Assembly: GCF_008079445.1 (NCBI RefSeq)
Contig: NZ_VRYH01000006.1
Span: 124,001 to 188,000, forward strand
Direction of reading: 5' to 3'
From: Aidingimonas lacisalsi
GTDB taxonomy: Bacteria > Pseudomonadota > Gammaproteobacteria > Pseudomonadales > Halomonadaceae
Length of the DNA stretch: 64,000 bases
Part shown: positions 48,401 to 57,289 of the stretch, in pieces
Layout of the letters: each line of letters starts with the position of its first letter
Position numbering within the stretch: the first letter of the stretch is position 1
Position numbers and translations under genes: made by a program
The notes under the pieces: model-generated
The model's database searches: none
The model's input: only the letters and a program-made list of their open reading frames with translations
What the model was told of the DNA's origin: nothing

Positions 48401-49051
48401 ATGCGGTATCGGCTGGTGATTTTTGATTGGGACGGCACTCTGATGGATTCTGAGTCGCGCATTGTGGCCTGCATGCAAGGTGCAGCACGCGACATCGGTT
48501 GGGACGAACTTCATGTGGATGCCGTGCGTGATATCATCGGACTGGGCTTGCCCGAAGCGATCGCGCGCTTGTGTCCAGGTATTTCTGCGGAGCGCGCTCA
48601 ATGGCTGCGTGAATGCTATGCTACACGGTTCGTCGCCGCCGATCAGATTCCGATGCCGTTCTTTCCTGGCGTCGAGTCGGGAATGGCGCGCCTGCGAGCA
48701 GACCCCGAGACTCGCTTGGCGGTGGCCACGGGCAAGAGCCGCCGCGGGCTCGATAGAGTATTCTCGGCCAATGGCAGTGGTGGGTGGTTTCATGCCAGCC
48801 GTACTGCCGATGAAACGCGCTCGAAACCTCATCCGTTAATGCTCGAGGAACTGCTTGCCGAGCTTGACGTCGGGGTAGACGACGCCGTGATGATCGGGGA
48901 TACCGAGTATGATCTGGAAATGGCGCAAGCCCTGAACATGGATCGCGTTGGCATGACCTATGGTGTGCACGCCACTGAGCGTTTGATGGCGCGGGATCCG
49001 GTGTTCTGTGCTGATCGCTTTTCAGCATTGATCGATTGGTTGCACGCCTGA
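48401..49051 (+). CDS. HAD-superfamily phosphatase (Gph-like)
   Basis: A 216-residue HAD hydrolase with motif I FDWDGTLMDS, a cap domain (about 20-90), motif II VATGKS, motif III lysine in TRSKPHPLML and motif IV MIGDTEYDLEMAQ. It resembles phosphoglycolate phosphatases, but the substrate is not clear from sequence. The rluC-HAD-sppA order matches Pseudomonas. GGGAGG lies upstream of the ATG. Confidence 0.92.
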   Translation: MRYRLVIFDWDGTLMDSESRIVACMQGAARDIGWDELHVDAVRDIIGLGLPEAIARLCPGISAERAQWLRECYATRFVAADQIPMPFFPGVESGMARLRADPETRLAVATGKSRRGLDRVFSANGSGGWFHASRTADETRSKPHPLMLEELLAELDVGVDDAVMIGDTEYDLEMAQALNMDRVGMTYGVHATERLMARDPVFCADRFSALIDWLHA

Positions 49052-49082
49052 CGACTGTCGGATAGGGATCGGACGATACGCA

Positions 49083-50162
49083 ATGAGCAATGAGTCACAC
49101 GATGACAAATGGACCCAGGGGCCGGAGGTTCCGCCCGACGCCTCGCCGCAGGCGGGGCAGTCTGCAGAGCAGTCATTGCCGGGTGATGACGAGAGCGTGG
49201 AAACGCTGAGAGAGCGGCAACGCCTGGCTCAGTTGGGCTTGATGGATCGCTGGGTCGATGGGGTGTTGAAAGAGCAGCGTCGTTCACGACGCTGGAAACT
49301 GTTTTTCCGCTTCCTGTTCGCTGCCCTGCTGCTGACGTTGATTGCCATGCTTGGCTATGGTCTGTTCATGACCAGCCAGCCGGAGACACCTGAGGGGCCG
49401 CATTTAGGTCTGGTCGAGGTCGATGGTGTCATCGATGCCGAGTCGGCGGCCAATGCCCGGCGGGTGATAGAGGGGCTGGAGCGAGCCTGGGACAATGATG
49501 CCGCCGAAGCCGTCGTGTTGCATATCAACAGTCCGGGAGGCAGCCCGGTGCAGTCGCAGCGAATCTTCAATGAAGTCATGCGTCTGCGTGATAAGGGTGG
49601 CAAGCCGATCATTGCGGTCATCGAGGACATTGGTGCGAGTGGCGGCTACTACATTGCCGCGGCGGCCGATGAAATCGTGGCTTCACCCTCGAGTCTGGTT
49701 GGCTCGATAGGTGTCGTGTATTCGAGCTTCGGACTCAATGATGCGATCGAACAGCTCGGGATCGAACGTCGGGTGTTTACGGCGGGAGACAATAAAGCGT
49801 TCCTGGATCCCTTTTCCGAGTTGGATAGCGATCAGCGCGTATTCTGGCAGGATGTGCTCGATACGACTCACCAGCAGTTCATCGATGCCGTCAAGCGCGG
49901 ACGAGGTGAGCGGTTATCGGATGATGAGGACCTCTTTTCCGGTCTGATCTGGACTGGTGAACAGGGCGTCCAGTTGGGATTGGTCGATGAGTTGGGGAGC
50001 CTGGATACCCTGGCTAGAGATCGACTGGAAGAGCCGAAATGGCGGGACTACACGCCGGCACTCGATCCCTTCGATCGAATCGCGCGGCGGTTCGGCCGTG
50101 TGGCAGCTGAGTGGCTGGGGCTACCGACAACCGAATCGCCGGTGAGATATCAGGCGCGCTGA
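49083..50162 (+). CDS. sppA: Signal peptide peptidase SppA-type S49 protease
   Basis: Membrane-anchored serine protease that degrades cleaved signal peptides and membrane protein remnants. The 359-residue product has an acidic cytoplasmic N-terminus, one membrane helix (about 73-96) and a single S49 protease domain: LVEVDGVIDAE, VVLHINSPGGSPVQSQRIFNEV, VIEDIGASGGYYIAAAADEIVASPSSLVGSIGVV (nucleophile region) and FLDPFSELDSDQR. It is the short, single-domain form. It is convergent with maf; no clear terminator was seen in the 51-bp gap. Confidence 0.93.
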   Translation: MSNESHDDKWTQGPEVPPDASPQAGQSAEQSLPGDDESVETLRERQRLAQLGLMDRWVDGVLKEQRRSRRWKLFFRFLFAALLLTLIAMLGYGLFMTSQPETPEGPHLGLVEVDGVIDAESAANARRVIEGLERAWDNDAAEAVVLHINSPGGSPVQSQRIFNEVMRLRDKGGKPIIAVIEDIGASGGYYIAAAADEIVASPSSLVGSIGVVYSSFGLNDAIEQLGIERRVFTAGDNKAFLDPFSELDSDQRVFWQDVLDTTHQQFIDAVKRGRGERLSDDEDLFSGLIWTGEQGVQLGLVDELGSLDTLARDRLEEPKWRDYTPALDPFDRIARRFGRVAAEWLGLPTTESPVRYQAR

Positions 50163-50213
50163 CGTGTCTGGCTGGGCGCATTCCGGAGGCTTGCGTTACA
50201 GGAGTGAGCCGAC

Positions 50214-50801
50214 TCAGGTGGGGCAGAGAGGGTCCAGTCCAGCATCGCGCAGCATCTGGCAAAGGCGAATCAGCGGTAGTCCGATGAGTGCGGTGGGGTC
50301 ATCGCCTTCGAGTTTTTCGAATAGCGTGATTCCCAACCCCTCCATGCGAAAGCTGCCGGCACTGTCCAGCGGTTGCTCACGATCCACGTAGCAATCGATT
50401 TCCCGTGTACTGAGTGTGCGGAATGTCACGCTATAATTCTCATGGGTCAGCCAGTGTCGGCCACTGGCCGTGTCGAGAAGAGCCAGACCCGTCATGAAGA
50501 AGACCTGGTGACCGGAAAAGCGGGTCAGGTTCGCTTTGGCCGTCGCAGCATCACCGGGTTTGCCAAGGATGTCACCATCGAAAACAGCGACTTGATCGGA
50601 GCCGATGAGCAGGTGCGAGGGGTACGATTCCGCCAGCCTGGCGGCTTTGGATAGCGCCAGACGTTGCACCAGGGCCGATGGGGATTCCTGGGGCTTGCGT
50701 GTTTCATCGATATCGGGACGCGCACAATGATAGTCGATTCCCAACCTGTCCAGAAGTCGGCGACGCGATGCGGAGCTGGATGCGAGGACCAAGCGTGACA
50801 T
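50214..50801 (-). CDS. Maf-family nucleotide pyrophosphatase (YceF-like)
   Basis: A 195-residue Maf-like protein. YceF in the same neighbourhood of E. coli hydrolyses m7GTP and related modified nucleotides. Features are LVLASSSASRRRLLDRLGI, the catalytic region HLLIGSDQVAVFDGDILGKPG, ALLDTASGRHW, and DSAGSFRMEGLGITLFEKLEGDDPTALIGLPL. The start at 50801 matches the family N-terminus (MSRLVLASSS); eight upstream codons were excluded. It is transcribed away from yceD. Confidence 0.93.
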   Translation of the reverse strand: MSRLVLASSSASRRRLLDRLGIDYHCARPDIDETRKPQESPSALVQRLALSKAARLAESYPSHLLIGSDQVAVFDGDILGKPGDAATAKANLTRFSGHQVFFMTGLALLDTASGRHWLTHENYSVTFRTLSTREIDCYVDREQPLDSAGSFRMEGLGITLFEKLEGDDPTALIGLPLIRLCQMLRDAGLDPLCPT

Positions 50802-50903
50802 GTTCAAGCTCCTGTTATCAGGCAAGAAGGAGATAAGCCTATGCGTGACCAGAGAGAAGTCTGCGTCTTCAACATGGCATTGTACAGACGAGTGTGGCGT
50901 GCT

Positions 50904-50932
50904 TTGACAGAGCGCGGGCGAGTGCCTATCAT
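50904..50932 (+). promoter_or_regulatory. Strong promoter of the yceD-rpmF operon
   Basis: TTGACA (50904-50909), exactly 17 bp, then TATCAT (50927-50932): a near-consensus sigma-70 promoter. Initiation 7 nt after the -10 falls at about 50939, only 2-4 nt before the yceD ATG at 50942, so the mRNA would be almost leaderless. Confidence 0.8.
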
Positions 50933-50941
50933 TGCGCGCCT

Positions 50942-51469
50942 ATGTTGACCGCGCGACTGCCTTTGGAAATCGAGCCGTATCGACTGGCTGCCAACGCCGA
51001 GCGATTGGAGGGCGTGGTGGCGCTTGAACGGTTCGAACGTTTGGCGCTTGACGCTCAGCCTCAAGAGGGGGAGTGCCAGGTGCGCCTGGACTTTTCCATC
51101 GATGAGCAAGGGCGCCGCGCGATCGATGGATGGCTCGAAGCCGATTTGCGGCTGCTGTGTCGACGCTGCCTGCAACCCATGCCGGTGCACGTGGAAAGTC
51201 GCTTTCTACTGGGTATCGTCAGTGGAGATGACATGGCCGCACAGCTCCCTAGCACGCATGAACCGGTGCTGGTGGAGAACGAACAGCTGAATCTCCTGGA
51301 TGTTATCGAGGATGAGCTCATCCTTAGCTTGCCCCAGGTGATTTACCACGATGAGGCTGATTGTGGCCTCTCGCGCGACCAGCTGAGCAGTGAGGCGCCT
51401 GACGTTTCATCGGAAGCGCCCGCTGAGAACCCTTTCGAGGTGCTGCGTCACCTGAAAGGCAAATCCTGA
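50942..51469 (+). CDS. yceD: YceD/DUF177 family protein
   Basis: A 175-residue protein of the DUF177 family, which is co-conserved with rpmF and implicated in 23S rRNA accumulation. It shows ARLPLEIEPYRLA, VRLDFSIDEQGRRAIDGWLEADLRLLCRRCLQPMPVHVES (the C-x-x-C core) and LNLLDVIEDELILSLPQV ... NPFEVLRHLK near the end. The ATG at 50942 matches homologues; no ribosome-binding site precedes it because the promoter sits immediately upstream. Confidence 0.9.
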   Translation: MLTARLPLEIEPYRLAANAERLEGVVALERFERLALDAQPQEGECQVRLDFSIDEQGRRAIDGWLEADLRLLCRRCLQPMPVHVESRFLLGIVSGDDMAAQLPSTHEPVLVENEQLNLLDVIEDELILSLPQVIYHDEADCGLSRDQLSSEAPDVSSEAPAENPFEVLRHLKGKS

Positions 51470-51501
51470 CTCATACCGATCCATTTCTGGAGTGATATTT
51501 C

Positions 51502-51672
51502 ATGGCTGTTCAACAGAACCGCAAGACTCGTTCCAAGCGCGGCATGCGCCGTAGTCACGACGCACTGTCGGCGTCGACGCTGTCTCAGGACAAGGAAACC
51601 GGCACCACGCATCGTCGCCACCATGTGGCACCGGATGGCTACTATCGGGGTCGCAAGATCGTCGACGCCTGA
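51502..51672 (+). CDS. rpmF: 50S ribosomal protein L32
   Basis: A 56-residue ribosomal protein, [20 protein letters not shown] at the N-terminus and a C-terminal GYYRGRKIV as in other gammaproteobacterial L32 proteins. The zinc-type cysteines found in some L32 forms are absent, as is usual here. GGAG lies upstream of the ATG. It sits between yceD and plsX, the standard arrangement. Confidence 0.97.
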   Translation: MAVQQNRKTRSKRGMRRSHDALSASTLSQDKETGTTHRRHHVAPDGYYRGRKIVDA

Positions 51673-51703
51673 TTTCGGATCCTCGTGAGGGACGCTTCCT
51701 GAC

Positions 51704-52765
51704 GTGCATATTGCCATTGATGCCATGGGAGGCGACTTGGGATGCCCAGCGGCTGTCAAAGGAGCCGTACTGGCATTGCAGGAGCATCCGGAGCTCGAGA
51801 TCCGCTTGTTCGGACCTCGGGAGTCGTTGCAGGCTGAAGTCGATGCACTGCCCCGGCGCTTGCGAGGCGGGCTGTCGGCTCGAATGATGCTGGTAGACGC
51901 TCCACAGACCATCAGTCAGTCCATGAAGCCCTCTGCCGCCTTGCGTGCGGTGGAGGGTAATAGTATGTCGGCGATGCTTCGCTGTGTCGCGAACGGCGAG
52001 GTGGATGCCGGTGTCAGTGCCGGTAATACCGGTGCGTTGATGGCATTGTCGCGGCGTGCGCTTGGGACCGTCGGAGGTATTCCTCGTCCAGCTATTTGCA
52101 CCGCGATACCGACGCGAACCGGCGAGCGTTGCTACTTGCTGGACCTGGGGGCGAATGTCGATGTCAGTGCCGAGCGACTGGTGGATTTCGCCATGATGGG
52201 GAGCGTCATGGCCAAACGTATCGATGGCCTTGATACGCCCAGAGTCGCGTTGCTCAATGTGGGAGTCGAGGGTACGAAAGGGAGTCGCAGCGTCCGCGCT
52301 GCGGATACGATGCTACGATCCATTCGTGGTATCGACTACCAGGGGTTCATCGAGGGGGACGGTCTCTATTCGGGACACGTCGATGTCGTGGTCTGTGACG
52401 GTTTCGTCGGTAATGTGGTGCTCAAGGCCAGTGAAGGTCTGGCTCGCATGCTGAGTGAACGGGTTCAGCGTACGTTTGATGCGCACTGGGGGAGCCGTCT
52501 CGTAGGTATGCTGGCACGACCAGCGTTGAAACGCCTGAAGAATGGTCTCGACCCGGTTCGCTATAACGGAGCGAGTCTTCTGGGGCTGGGCGGCATAGTC
52601 GTCAAGAGTCATGGTGGGGCGGATGCCAGGGGGTTTGCCTTTGCCATCTCGCGCGCACTTCAGGAAGTCAGCCAGGCTCTCCCCACCCATCTCGAGCAGG
52701 AGTTGGGGGGACAGCGAGCCGTAACCATGCCGGTCGAAGACGATCGAAATGAAGACGATACGTAA
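51704..52765 (+). CDS. plsX: Phosphate acyltransferase PlsX
   Basis: Makes acyl-phosphate from acyl-ACP for phospholipid synthesis. The 353-residue product starts [12 protein letters not shown], and contains [74 protein letters not shown] and [21 protein letters not shown]. It begins with GTG at 51704. In E. coli fabH lies between plsX and fabD; here fabD follows directly. Confidence 0.96.
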   Translation: MHIAIDAMGGDLGCPAAVKGAVLALQEHPELEIRLFGPRESLQAEVDALPRRLRGGLSARMMLVDAPQTISQSMKPSAALRAVEGNSMSAMLRCVANGEVDAGVSAGNTGALMALSRRALGTVGGIPRPAICTAIPTRTGERCYLLDLGANVDVSAERLVDFAMMGSVMAKRIDGLDTPRVALLNVGVEGTKGSRSVRAADTMLRSIRGIDYQGFIEGDGLYSGHVDVVVCDGFVGNVVLKASEGLARMLSERVQRTFDAHWGSRLVGMLARPALKRLKNGLDPVRYNGASLLGLGGIVVKSHGGADARGFAFAISRALQEVSQALPTHLEQELGGQRAVTMPVEDDRNEDDT

Positions 52766-52776
52766 AGGTGATAGTC

Positions 52777-53733
52777 ATGACGCAATCCCTGGCCCTCGTG
52801 TTTCCAGGGCAGGGCTCTCAGCATGTGGGCATGATGCGGGAGCTGGCGGAACGCTACAGTGTGGTGCGAACTACGTTTGAAGAGGCGTCGGATGCGTTGG
52901 GTTACGACCTTTGGCATGTGGTGCAGGAAGGGCCTGATGAGGCGCTTAATGCCACGGCCTGTACGCAACCGGCGCTCTTGAGTTCCAGTGTCGCCATCTG
53001 GCGGGTATGGCAGGAACTCGAGGGGCCGAGGCCGTTAGCGATGGCCGGTCATAGCCTGGGCGAATACAGCGCCATGGTGTGTGCCGGCGTCTTGACCTTT
53101 GCCGAGGGCGTGCAACTGGTGCGTCTGCGTGGTGAAGCGATGCAGGATGCCGTCCCGCAAGGTGAGGGGGCGATGGCGGCGATCCTCGGACTGGATGATG
53201 CGACCGTAGAAAAAGCGTGTGCCGAAGCTGCGCAGGGCGATGTCGTCGCGGCAGTCAACTACAATGCCCCGGGTCAGGTTGTCATTGCAGGGTCCAAGTC
53301 AGCGGTGGATCGAGCCATTGCGGCTTGCCAGGAAGCGGGAGCCAAGCGTGCATTGCCGCTCCCGGTTTCAGTACCCTCTCACTGTGACCTGATGAGGCCC
53401 GCTGCAGAGCGTCTGGCCGCCGCAATGGAGGAACTCGAACTTCGTCCTTCACGTTATACGGTCATCCAGAATGTCGATGCTCAGTCGCATGACGATACGA
53501 CGTCACTCAAGAGCAAGTTGATCGAGCAGTTGTTTCGCCCCGTGCGCTGGACGTCTTGCGTTGAAACGATGGCGGACATGGGAGCTACGACCTTCGTGGA
53601 GTGTGGCCCTGGCAAAGTGCTGACCGGTCTCAATAAACGTATCGTGCGACAGAGCAAGGGGGCGGCGATCAATGATCCAGAAAGTCTGGATACCGCGTTG
53701 TCCTTGGCCCGCCCATCGTCTGAGGTGCATTAG
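52777..53733 (+). CDS. fabD: Malonyl-CoA:ACP transacylase
   Basis: Loads malonyl groups onto acyl carrier protein. The 318-residue product has LVFPGQGSQHVGMM, the nucleophile GHSLGEYSAM, QGEGAMAAILG, NAPGQVVIAGS, PVSVPSHCDLM and VECGPGKVLTGL. The ATG at 52777 was chosen for the homologous start, with AAAGG upstream; a GTG at 52768 falls inside that site. The plsX stop lies 11 nt upstream. Confidence 0.96.
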   Translation: MTQSLALVFPGQGSQHVGMMRELAERYSVVRTTFEEASDALGYDLWHVVQEGPDEALNATACTQPALLSSSVAIWRVWQELEGPRPLAMAGHSLGEYSAMVCAGVLTFAEGVQLVRLRGEAMQDAVPQGEGAMAAILGLDDATVEKACAEAAQGDVVAAVNYNAPGQVVIAGSKSAVDRAIAACQEAGAKRALPLPVSVPSHCDLMRPAAERLAAAMEELELRPSRYTVIQNVDAQSHDDTTSLKSKLIEQLFRPVRWTSCVETMADMGATTFVECGPGKVLTGLNKRIVRQSKGAAINDPESLDTALSLARPSSEVH

Positions 53734-53858
53734 TCGGCGGCATGTGTGACAGGTGATATCCGGTAGCTGGTGACCAATAGTCATGCCAGGTCATCAATAG
53801 TATAGTGCAGCGTTATTCCTGCGCTTTTCTGACGATTCAATGCATTGTGGTATTTACT

Positions 53859-54623
53859 ATGACCAGTACAACCAGTGCGAAAACCGGCGAGCCAAGAGTT
53901 GCCTTGGTTACCGGTGCCAGTCGAGGTATCGGACGCGCTATTGCTCATGAGCTCGGTCGTCAAGGTCGCCTGGTGATTGGCACTGCGACCAGCTCGCAAG
54001 GTGCCGACAGAATCGATGCCGACCTCAAGGAACAGGGCATTGCAGGCGCGGGACGTTCTCTGGATGTCACCGACTCGGCCAGTGTCGCTGCCTTGATCAA
54101 GTCGATCAACGACGAATTCGGTGCCCCGACGGTCCTCGTCAACAATGCCGGGATTACTCGTGACAACTTGTTGATGCGGATGAAGGATGAAGAATGGGAT
54201 TCGGTGATGGATACCAATCTCAAGTCCGTTTATCGAGTATCCAAGGCCTGCCTGCGGGGCATGACCAAAGCTCGTTTCGGGCGCATCGTCAGCGTCAGTT
54301 CCGTGGTGGCGACCTTGGGCAATATGGGGCAAAGCAACTATGCTGCGGCCAAAGCCGGGATGGAAGGGTTCTCGCGCTCACTGGCACGTGAGGTAGCGGT
54401 TCGCAATATTACGGTCAATACTGTGGCTCCAGGGTTTATTGCAACGAATATGACAGAAGCGTTGCCTGAAGCCCAGCGTGACGCCTTGCTGCAACAGATC
54501 CCCCTGGCTCGATTGGGGCAGCCCGAGGAAATCGCTGCTGCGGTGGGTTTCCTGACCAGCGAAGCAGCAAGCTACATTACTGGCGAGACGTTGCACGTCA
54601 ATGGTGGCATGAACATGCGTTGA
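53859..54623 (+). CDS. fabG: 3-oxoacyl-ACP reductase
   Basis: NADPH-dependent reductase of the fatty-acid elongation cycle. The 254-residue short-chain dehydrogenase has the cofactor loop TGASRGIGRAIA, NNAGITRD, catalytic Ser in VSVSSVVATLG, YxxxK as YAAAKAG, and the C-terminal GETLHVNGGMNMR. The start at 53859 follows homologous proteins; an upstream in-frame ATG at 53805 adds a hydrophobic stretch not seen in FabG. A TATAGT at 53801-53806 may be a -10 but no -35 supports it. Confidence 0.95.
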   Translation: MTSTTSAKTGEPRVALVTGASRGIGRAIAHELGRQGRLVIGTATSSQGADRIDADLKEQGIAGAGRSLDVTDSASVAALIKSINDEFGAPTVLVNNAGITRDNLLMRMKDEEWDSVMDTNLKSVYRVSKACLRGMTKARFGRIVSVSSVVATLGNMGQSNYAAAKAGMEGFSRSLAREVAVRNITVNTVAPGFIATNMTEALPEAQRDALLQQIPLARLGQPEEIAAAVGFLTSEAASYITGETLHVNGGMNMR

Positions 54624-54743
54624 GGCCTCGTCAACGTTCGGTTGCGAAGGCCTTGGGCGGTCTATAAACTACCCCGCAGCTTAACGCTTGCGGATTTGGC
54701 ACGGCTGGAATTAAACGGCTATTTGGAACGACTGGAGTGACTA

Positions 54744-54977
54744 ATGAGCACGATCGAAGAGCGCGTGAAGAAGGTTGTGGCTGAGCGCCTGAACGTCAAG
54801 GAAGAGGATATTCAGAACACATCCTCCTTTACCGAAGATCTCGGCGCCGATTCCCTGGATACCGTCGAGTTGGTGATGGCGCTTGAAGAGGAATTCGATA
54901 CAGAAATTCCCGACGAAGAAGCCGAGAAGATCACCACTGTTCAGGAAGCGATCGACTACGTCAACGCCCATCAGTGA
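54744..54977 (+). CDS. acpP: Acyl carrier protein
   Basis: Carries growing acyl chains on a 4'-phosphopantetheine arm. The 77-residue acidic product has the modification site DSL in [18 protein letters not shown], and the standard start [19 protein letters not shown] lies just before the ATG. A TATAAA at 54663-54668 with TTGCGA 15 bp upstream is a weak candidate promoter for this normally highly expressed gene. It ends with an intrinsic terminator. Confidence 0.98.
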   Translation: MSTIEERVKKVVAERLNVKEEDIQNTSSFTEDLGADSLDTVELVMALEEEFDTEIPDEEAEKITTVQEAIDYVNAHQ

Positions 54978-55036
54978 ATCCTGGCGTCACATTCGTGACT
55001 CGGTCGGAATGAGTTCCGCGTGACGGAACTTGCGCG

Positions 55037-55070
55037 AGAGCCGTTCTGGAAACAGAGCGGCTCTTGTTTT
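55037..55070 (+). terminator. Intrinsic terminator after acpP
   Basis: AGAGCCG (55037-55043) pairs with CGGCTCT (55058-55064), with an inner TCTG/CAGA stem, a GAAA tetraloop (55049-55052), and TGTTTT after it. A second hairpin, AGTTCCG/CGGAACT (55012-55030), lies just upstream. Confidence 0.88.
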
Positions 55071-55132
55071 ATGCCATTGTCGTTGCAGGGAAACGGGGTT
55101 CCGTGGAAGCCGCATAGTCCTTGATGATCAGG

Positions 55133-55138
55133 TATAAT
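55133..55138 (+). promoter_or_regulatory. -10 element for fabF
   Basis: A perfect TATAAT, 65 nt before the fabF ATG and after the acpP terminator, so it probably gives fabF its own start near 55145. No convincing -35 is present at 16-18 bp, so an activator or a weak promoter is possible. Confidence 0.5.
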
Positions 55139-55202
55139 GCGCGCAAAAGCGGCACGGGGGTAATATACGGCCGTGCCACCAAGCTAGTTTGGAGGACAAC
55201 TG

Positions 55203-56444
55203 ATGCCTGGTAGAAGGGTCGTGGTGACAGGGCTCGGTCTGGTGACACCAGTCGGTAATACCGTCGAGGAAAGCTGGGACAATATCGTCTCTGGCAAGAG
55301 CGGTATTGCCAATATCGAGCATTTCGACACCGATGGGTTCAATACGCGTTTCGGTGGGGCGGTCAAGGATTTTGATATCGGTCCGTATCTGAATCCCAAG
55401 GAAGCACGCAAGATGGACCTCTTCATTCAGTATGGTATCGCGGCCGGGGTCCAGGCCATCACGGATTCGGGGCTGGAATGTAACGAAGAGAATAGCGATC
55501 GTATCGGCGTGGCGATTGGGTCGGGAATCGGTGGCCTGCCGATGATCGAGCATAATCATAATGCCATGAACCGGGGCGGTGCTCGTCGTATTTCTCCATT
55601 TTTCGTGCCTGGCTCGATCATCAACATGATTTCCGGCAATCTGGCCATTCAATTCGGCTTCCGGGGTCCCAATATCGCCATAACGACGGCTTGCACCACC
55701 GGCACGCACAACATCGGCTACAGTGCTCGCACCATCGCTTATGGTGATGCCGATGTCATGTTATGTGGCGGCGCCGAGATGGCCAGTACTCCCTTGGGGC
55801 TGGGCGGCTTTTCGGCAGCGCGTGCGCTATCCACTCGTAATGACGATCCGGCGGCTGCGAGTCGGCCGTGGGACAGGGAGCGTGATGGTTTCGTGCTCTC
55901 CGATGGCGCCGGAGTATTGGTGTTGGAAGAGTATGAGCATGCCAAAAAGCGTGGTGCGACCATCTATGCCGAGTTGGCCGGCTTCGGGATGAGCGATGAT
56001 GCGCATCACATGACGGCACCGCCCGAGGATGGACGAGGTGCTGCGATGTCGATGCACAATGCGATCCGGGATGCCGGAATCGAGCCGTCGCAAGTGCACT
56101 ATATCAATGCTCATGGTACATCCACTCAGGCAGGTGATCTGGCTGAAAGTCGTGCCGTGGAACGCGTGTTGGGAGAAAGCGCCAAATCGGTGGCGGTCAG
56201 TTCGACCAAGTCCATGATCGGGCACTTGTTGGGGGCTGCAGGCGCGGTGGAAGCGGTCTTTAGTGTGCTGGCGATACGTGATCAGGTCGCCCCCCCGACG
56301 ATCAATCTGGATGACCCTGATGAGGGGTGTGAGCTCGATTATGTCCCCCATACGGCACGCGAAATGACGATTGACGTGAGCTTATCGAATTCGTTCGGAT
56401 TCGGTGGCACCAATGGATCGTTGGTTTTTTCACGCCTGACCTGA
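55203..56444 (+). CDS. fabF: 3-oxoacyl-ACP synthase II
   Basis: Condensing enzyme that elongates acyl-ACP with malonyl-ACP. The 413-residue product has [22 protein letters not shown], the active-site cysteine in [14 protein letters not shown], the catalytic histidines in [11 protein letters not shown] and [15 protein letters not shown], and the end [20 protein letters not shown] precedes the ATG. pabC follows at once. Confidence 0.97.
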   Translation: MPGRRVVVTGLGLVTPVGNTVEESWDNIVSGKSGIANIEHFDTDGFNTRFGGAVKDFDIGPYLNPKEARKMDLFIQYGIAAGVQAITDSGLECNEENSDRIGVAIGSGIGGLPMIEHNHNAMNRGGARRISPFFVPGSIINMISGNLAIQFGFRGPNIAITTACTTGTHNIGYSARTIAYGDADVMLCGGAEMASTPLGLGGFSAARALSTRNDDPAAASRPWDRERDGFVLSDGAGVLVLEEYEHAKKRGATIYAELAGFGMSDDAHHMTAPPEDGRGAAMSMHNAIRDAGIEPSQVHYINAHGTSTQAGDLAESRAVERVLGESAKSVAVSSTKSMIGHLLGAAGAVEAVFSVLAIRDQVAPPTINLDDPDEGCELDYVPHTAREMTIDVSLSNSFGFGGTNGSLVFSRLT

Positions 56445-56448
56445 TCGG

Positions 56449-57276
56449 TTGACTGCCGTGACTGAAGACATGTCGTTGCCGCTGGATGACCGCGGCCTGG
56501 CTTATGGAGACGGCCTGTTCGAGACCCTGTTAGTACGTGATGGTGTTCCCGTGCTATGGGAAGCCCATCTCGCTCGCCTCGAGCGTGGCTGTCACCGTTT
56601 GGGCATTCCCATGCCGGAGCCGTCGACGCTTGCGTCCGTGCCTGGTCGAACAGGGTCAGGGCTGAATGTCTTGAAGCTCATCGTGACTCGTGGCAGTGGT
56701 GGCCGAGGGTATTCGCCACCGGGAGTACCTGAACCTCGATGGCGGTGGCAGAGTGCGCCGTTTGCACCTCAGACCTCGTATTGGCGGGAAGGTGTCCGTG
56801 TCCGCCTGTGCGATTGGCGCCTGTCTCTTCAGCCGGCACTGGCAGGGCTCAAGCATCTGAATCGCCTGGAAAATGTCATGGCACGCCGTGAATGGTCGGA
56901 TGTCAGCATTGCTGAAGGTCTAGTCTGTGATACCCAAGACCGGCTGGTCGAAGCGACATCGATGAATGTGTTCTGGCGTCTCGCCGGTCGTCTGGAAACG
57001 CCTGGTCTCGATGAGGCCGGAGTCGCCGGCACCTTGCGTGAGGCACTACTCGCCGAACACGCAATCACTGAAGTGCAGCGCGAGCCGGCAGCCTTGCTGC
57101 AGGCCGAAGCGGTCTGGCTGGGCAATTCCGTGCAAGGGCTCTGGCCCGTCATACAGCTCGACAGTTCCGATGGACATGTGCTCCGTCAGTGGTCGTTGAG
57201 CGCGACGCACCGGCATTTACAGGCCAGTGCTCATGCGTTGCTGGGGTATCCGTCGCCCTCTGTATCCGCTTTGTGA
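56449..57276 (+). CDS. pabC: Aminodeoxychorismate lyase
   Basis: PLP enzyme of the D-amino-acid-aminotransferase fold that makes p-aminobenzoate for folate. The 275-residue product has DRGLAYGDGLFETLLV, LKLIVTRGSGGRGYSPPG, the PLP lysine in LAGLKHLNRLENVMARRE, and SMNVFWRLAGRLETPGLDEAGVAGTLRE. The start is uncertain: TTG at 56449 gives an N-terminus of family length, GTG at 56458 and ATG at 56470 are alternatives, and none has a clear ribosome site. It lies 4 nt after fabF and before mltG, as in E. coli. Confidence 0.93.
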   Translation: MTAVTEDMSLPLDDRGLAYGDGLFETLLVRDGVPVLWEAHLARLERGCHRLGIPMPEPSTLASVPGRTGSGLNVLKLIVTRGSGGRGYSPPGVPEPRWRWQSAPFAPQTSYWREGVRVRLCDWRLSLQPALAGLKHLNRLENVMARREWSDVSIAEGLVCDTQDRLVEATSMNVFWRLAGRLETPGLDEAGVAGTLREALLAEHAITEVQREPAALLQAEAVWLGNSVQGLWPVIQLDSSDGHVLRQWSLSATHRHLQASAHALLGYPSPSVSAL

Positions 57277-57289
57277 TCGAGGAACATGC

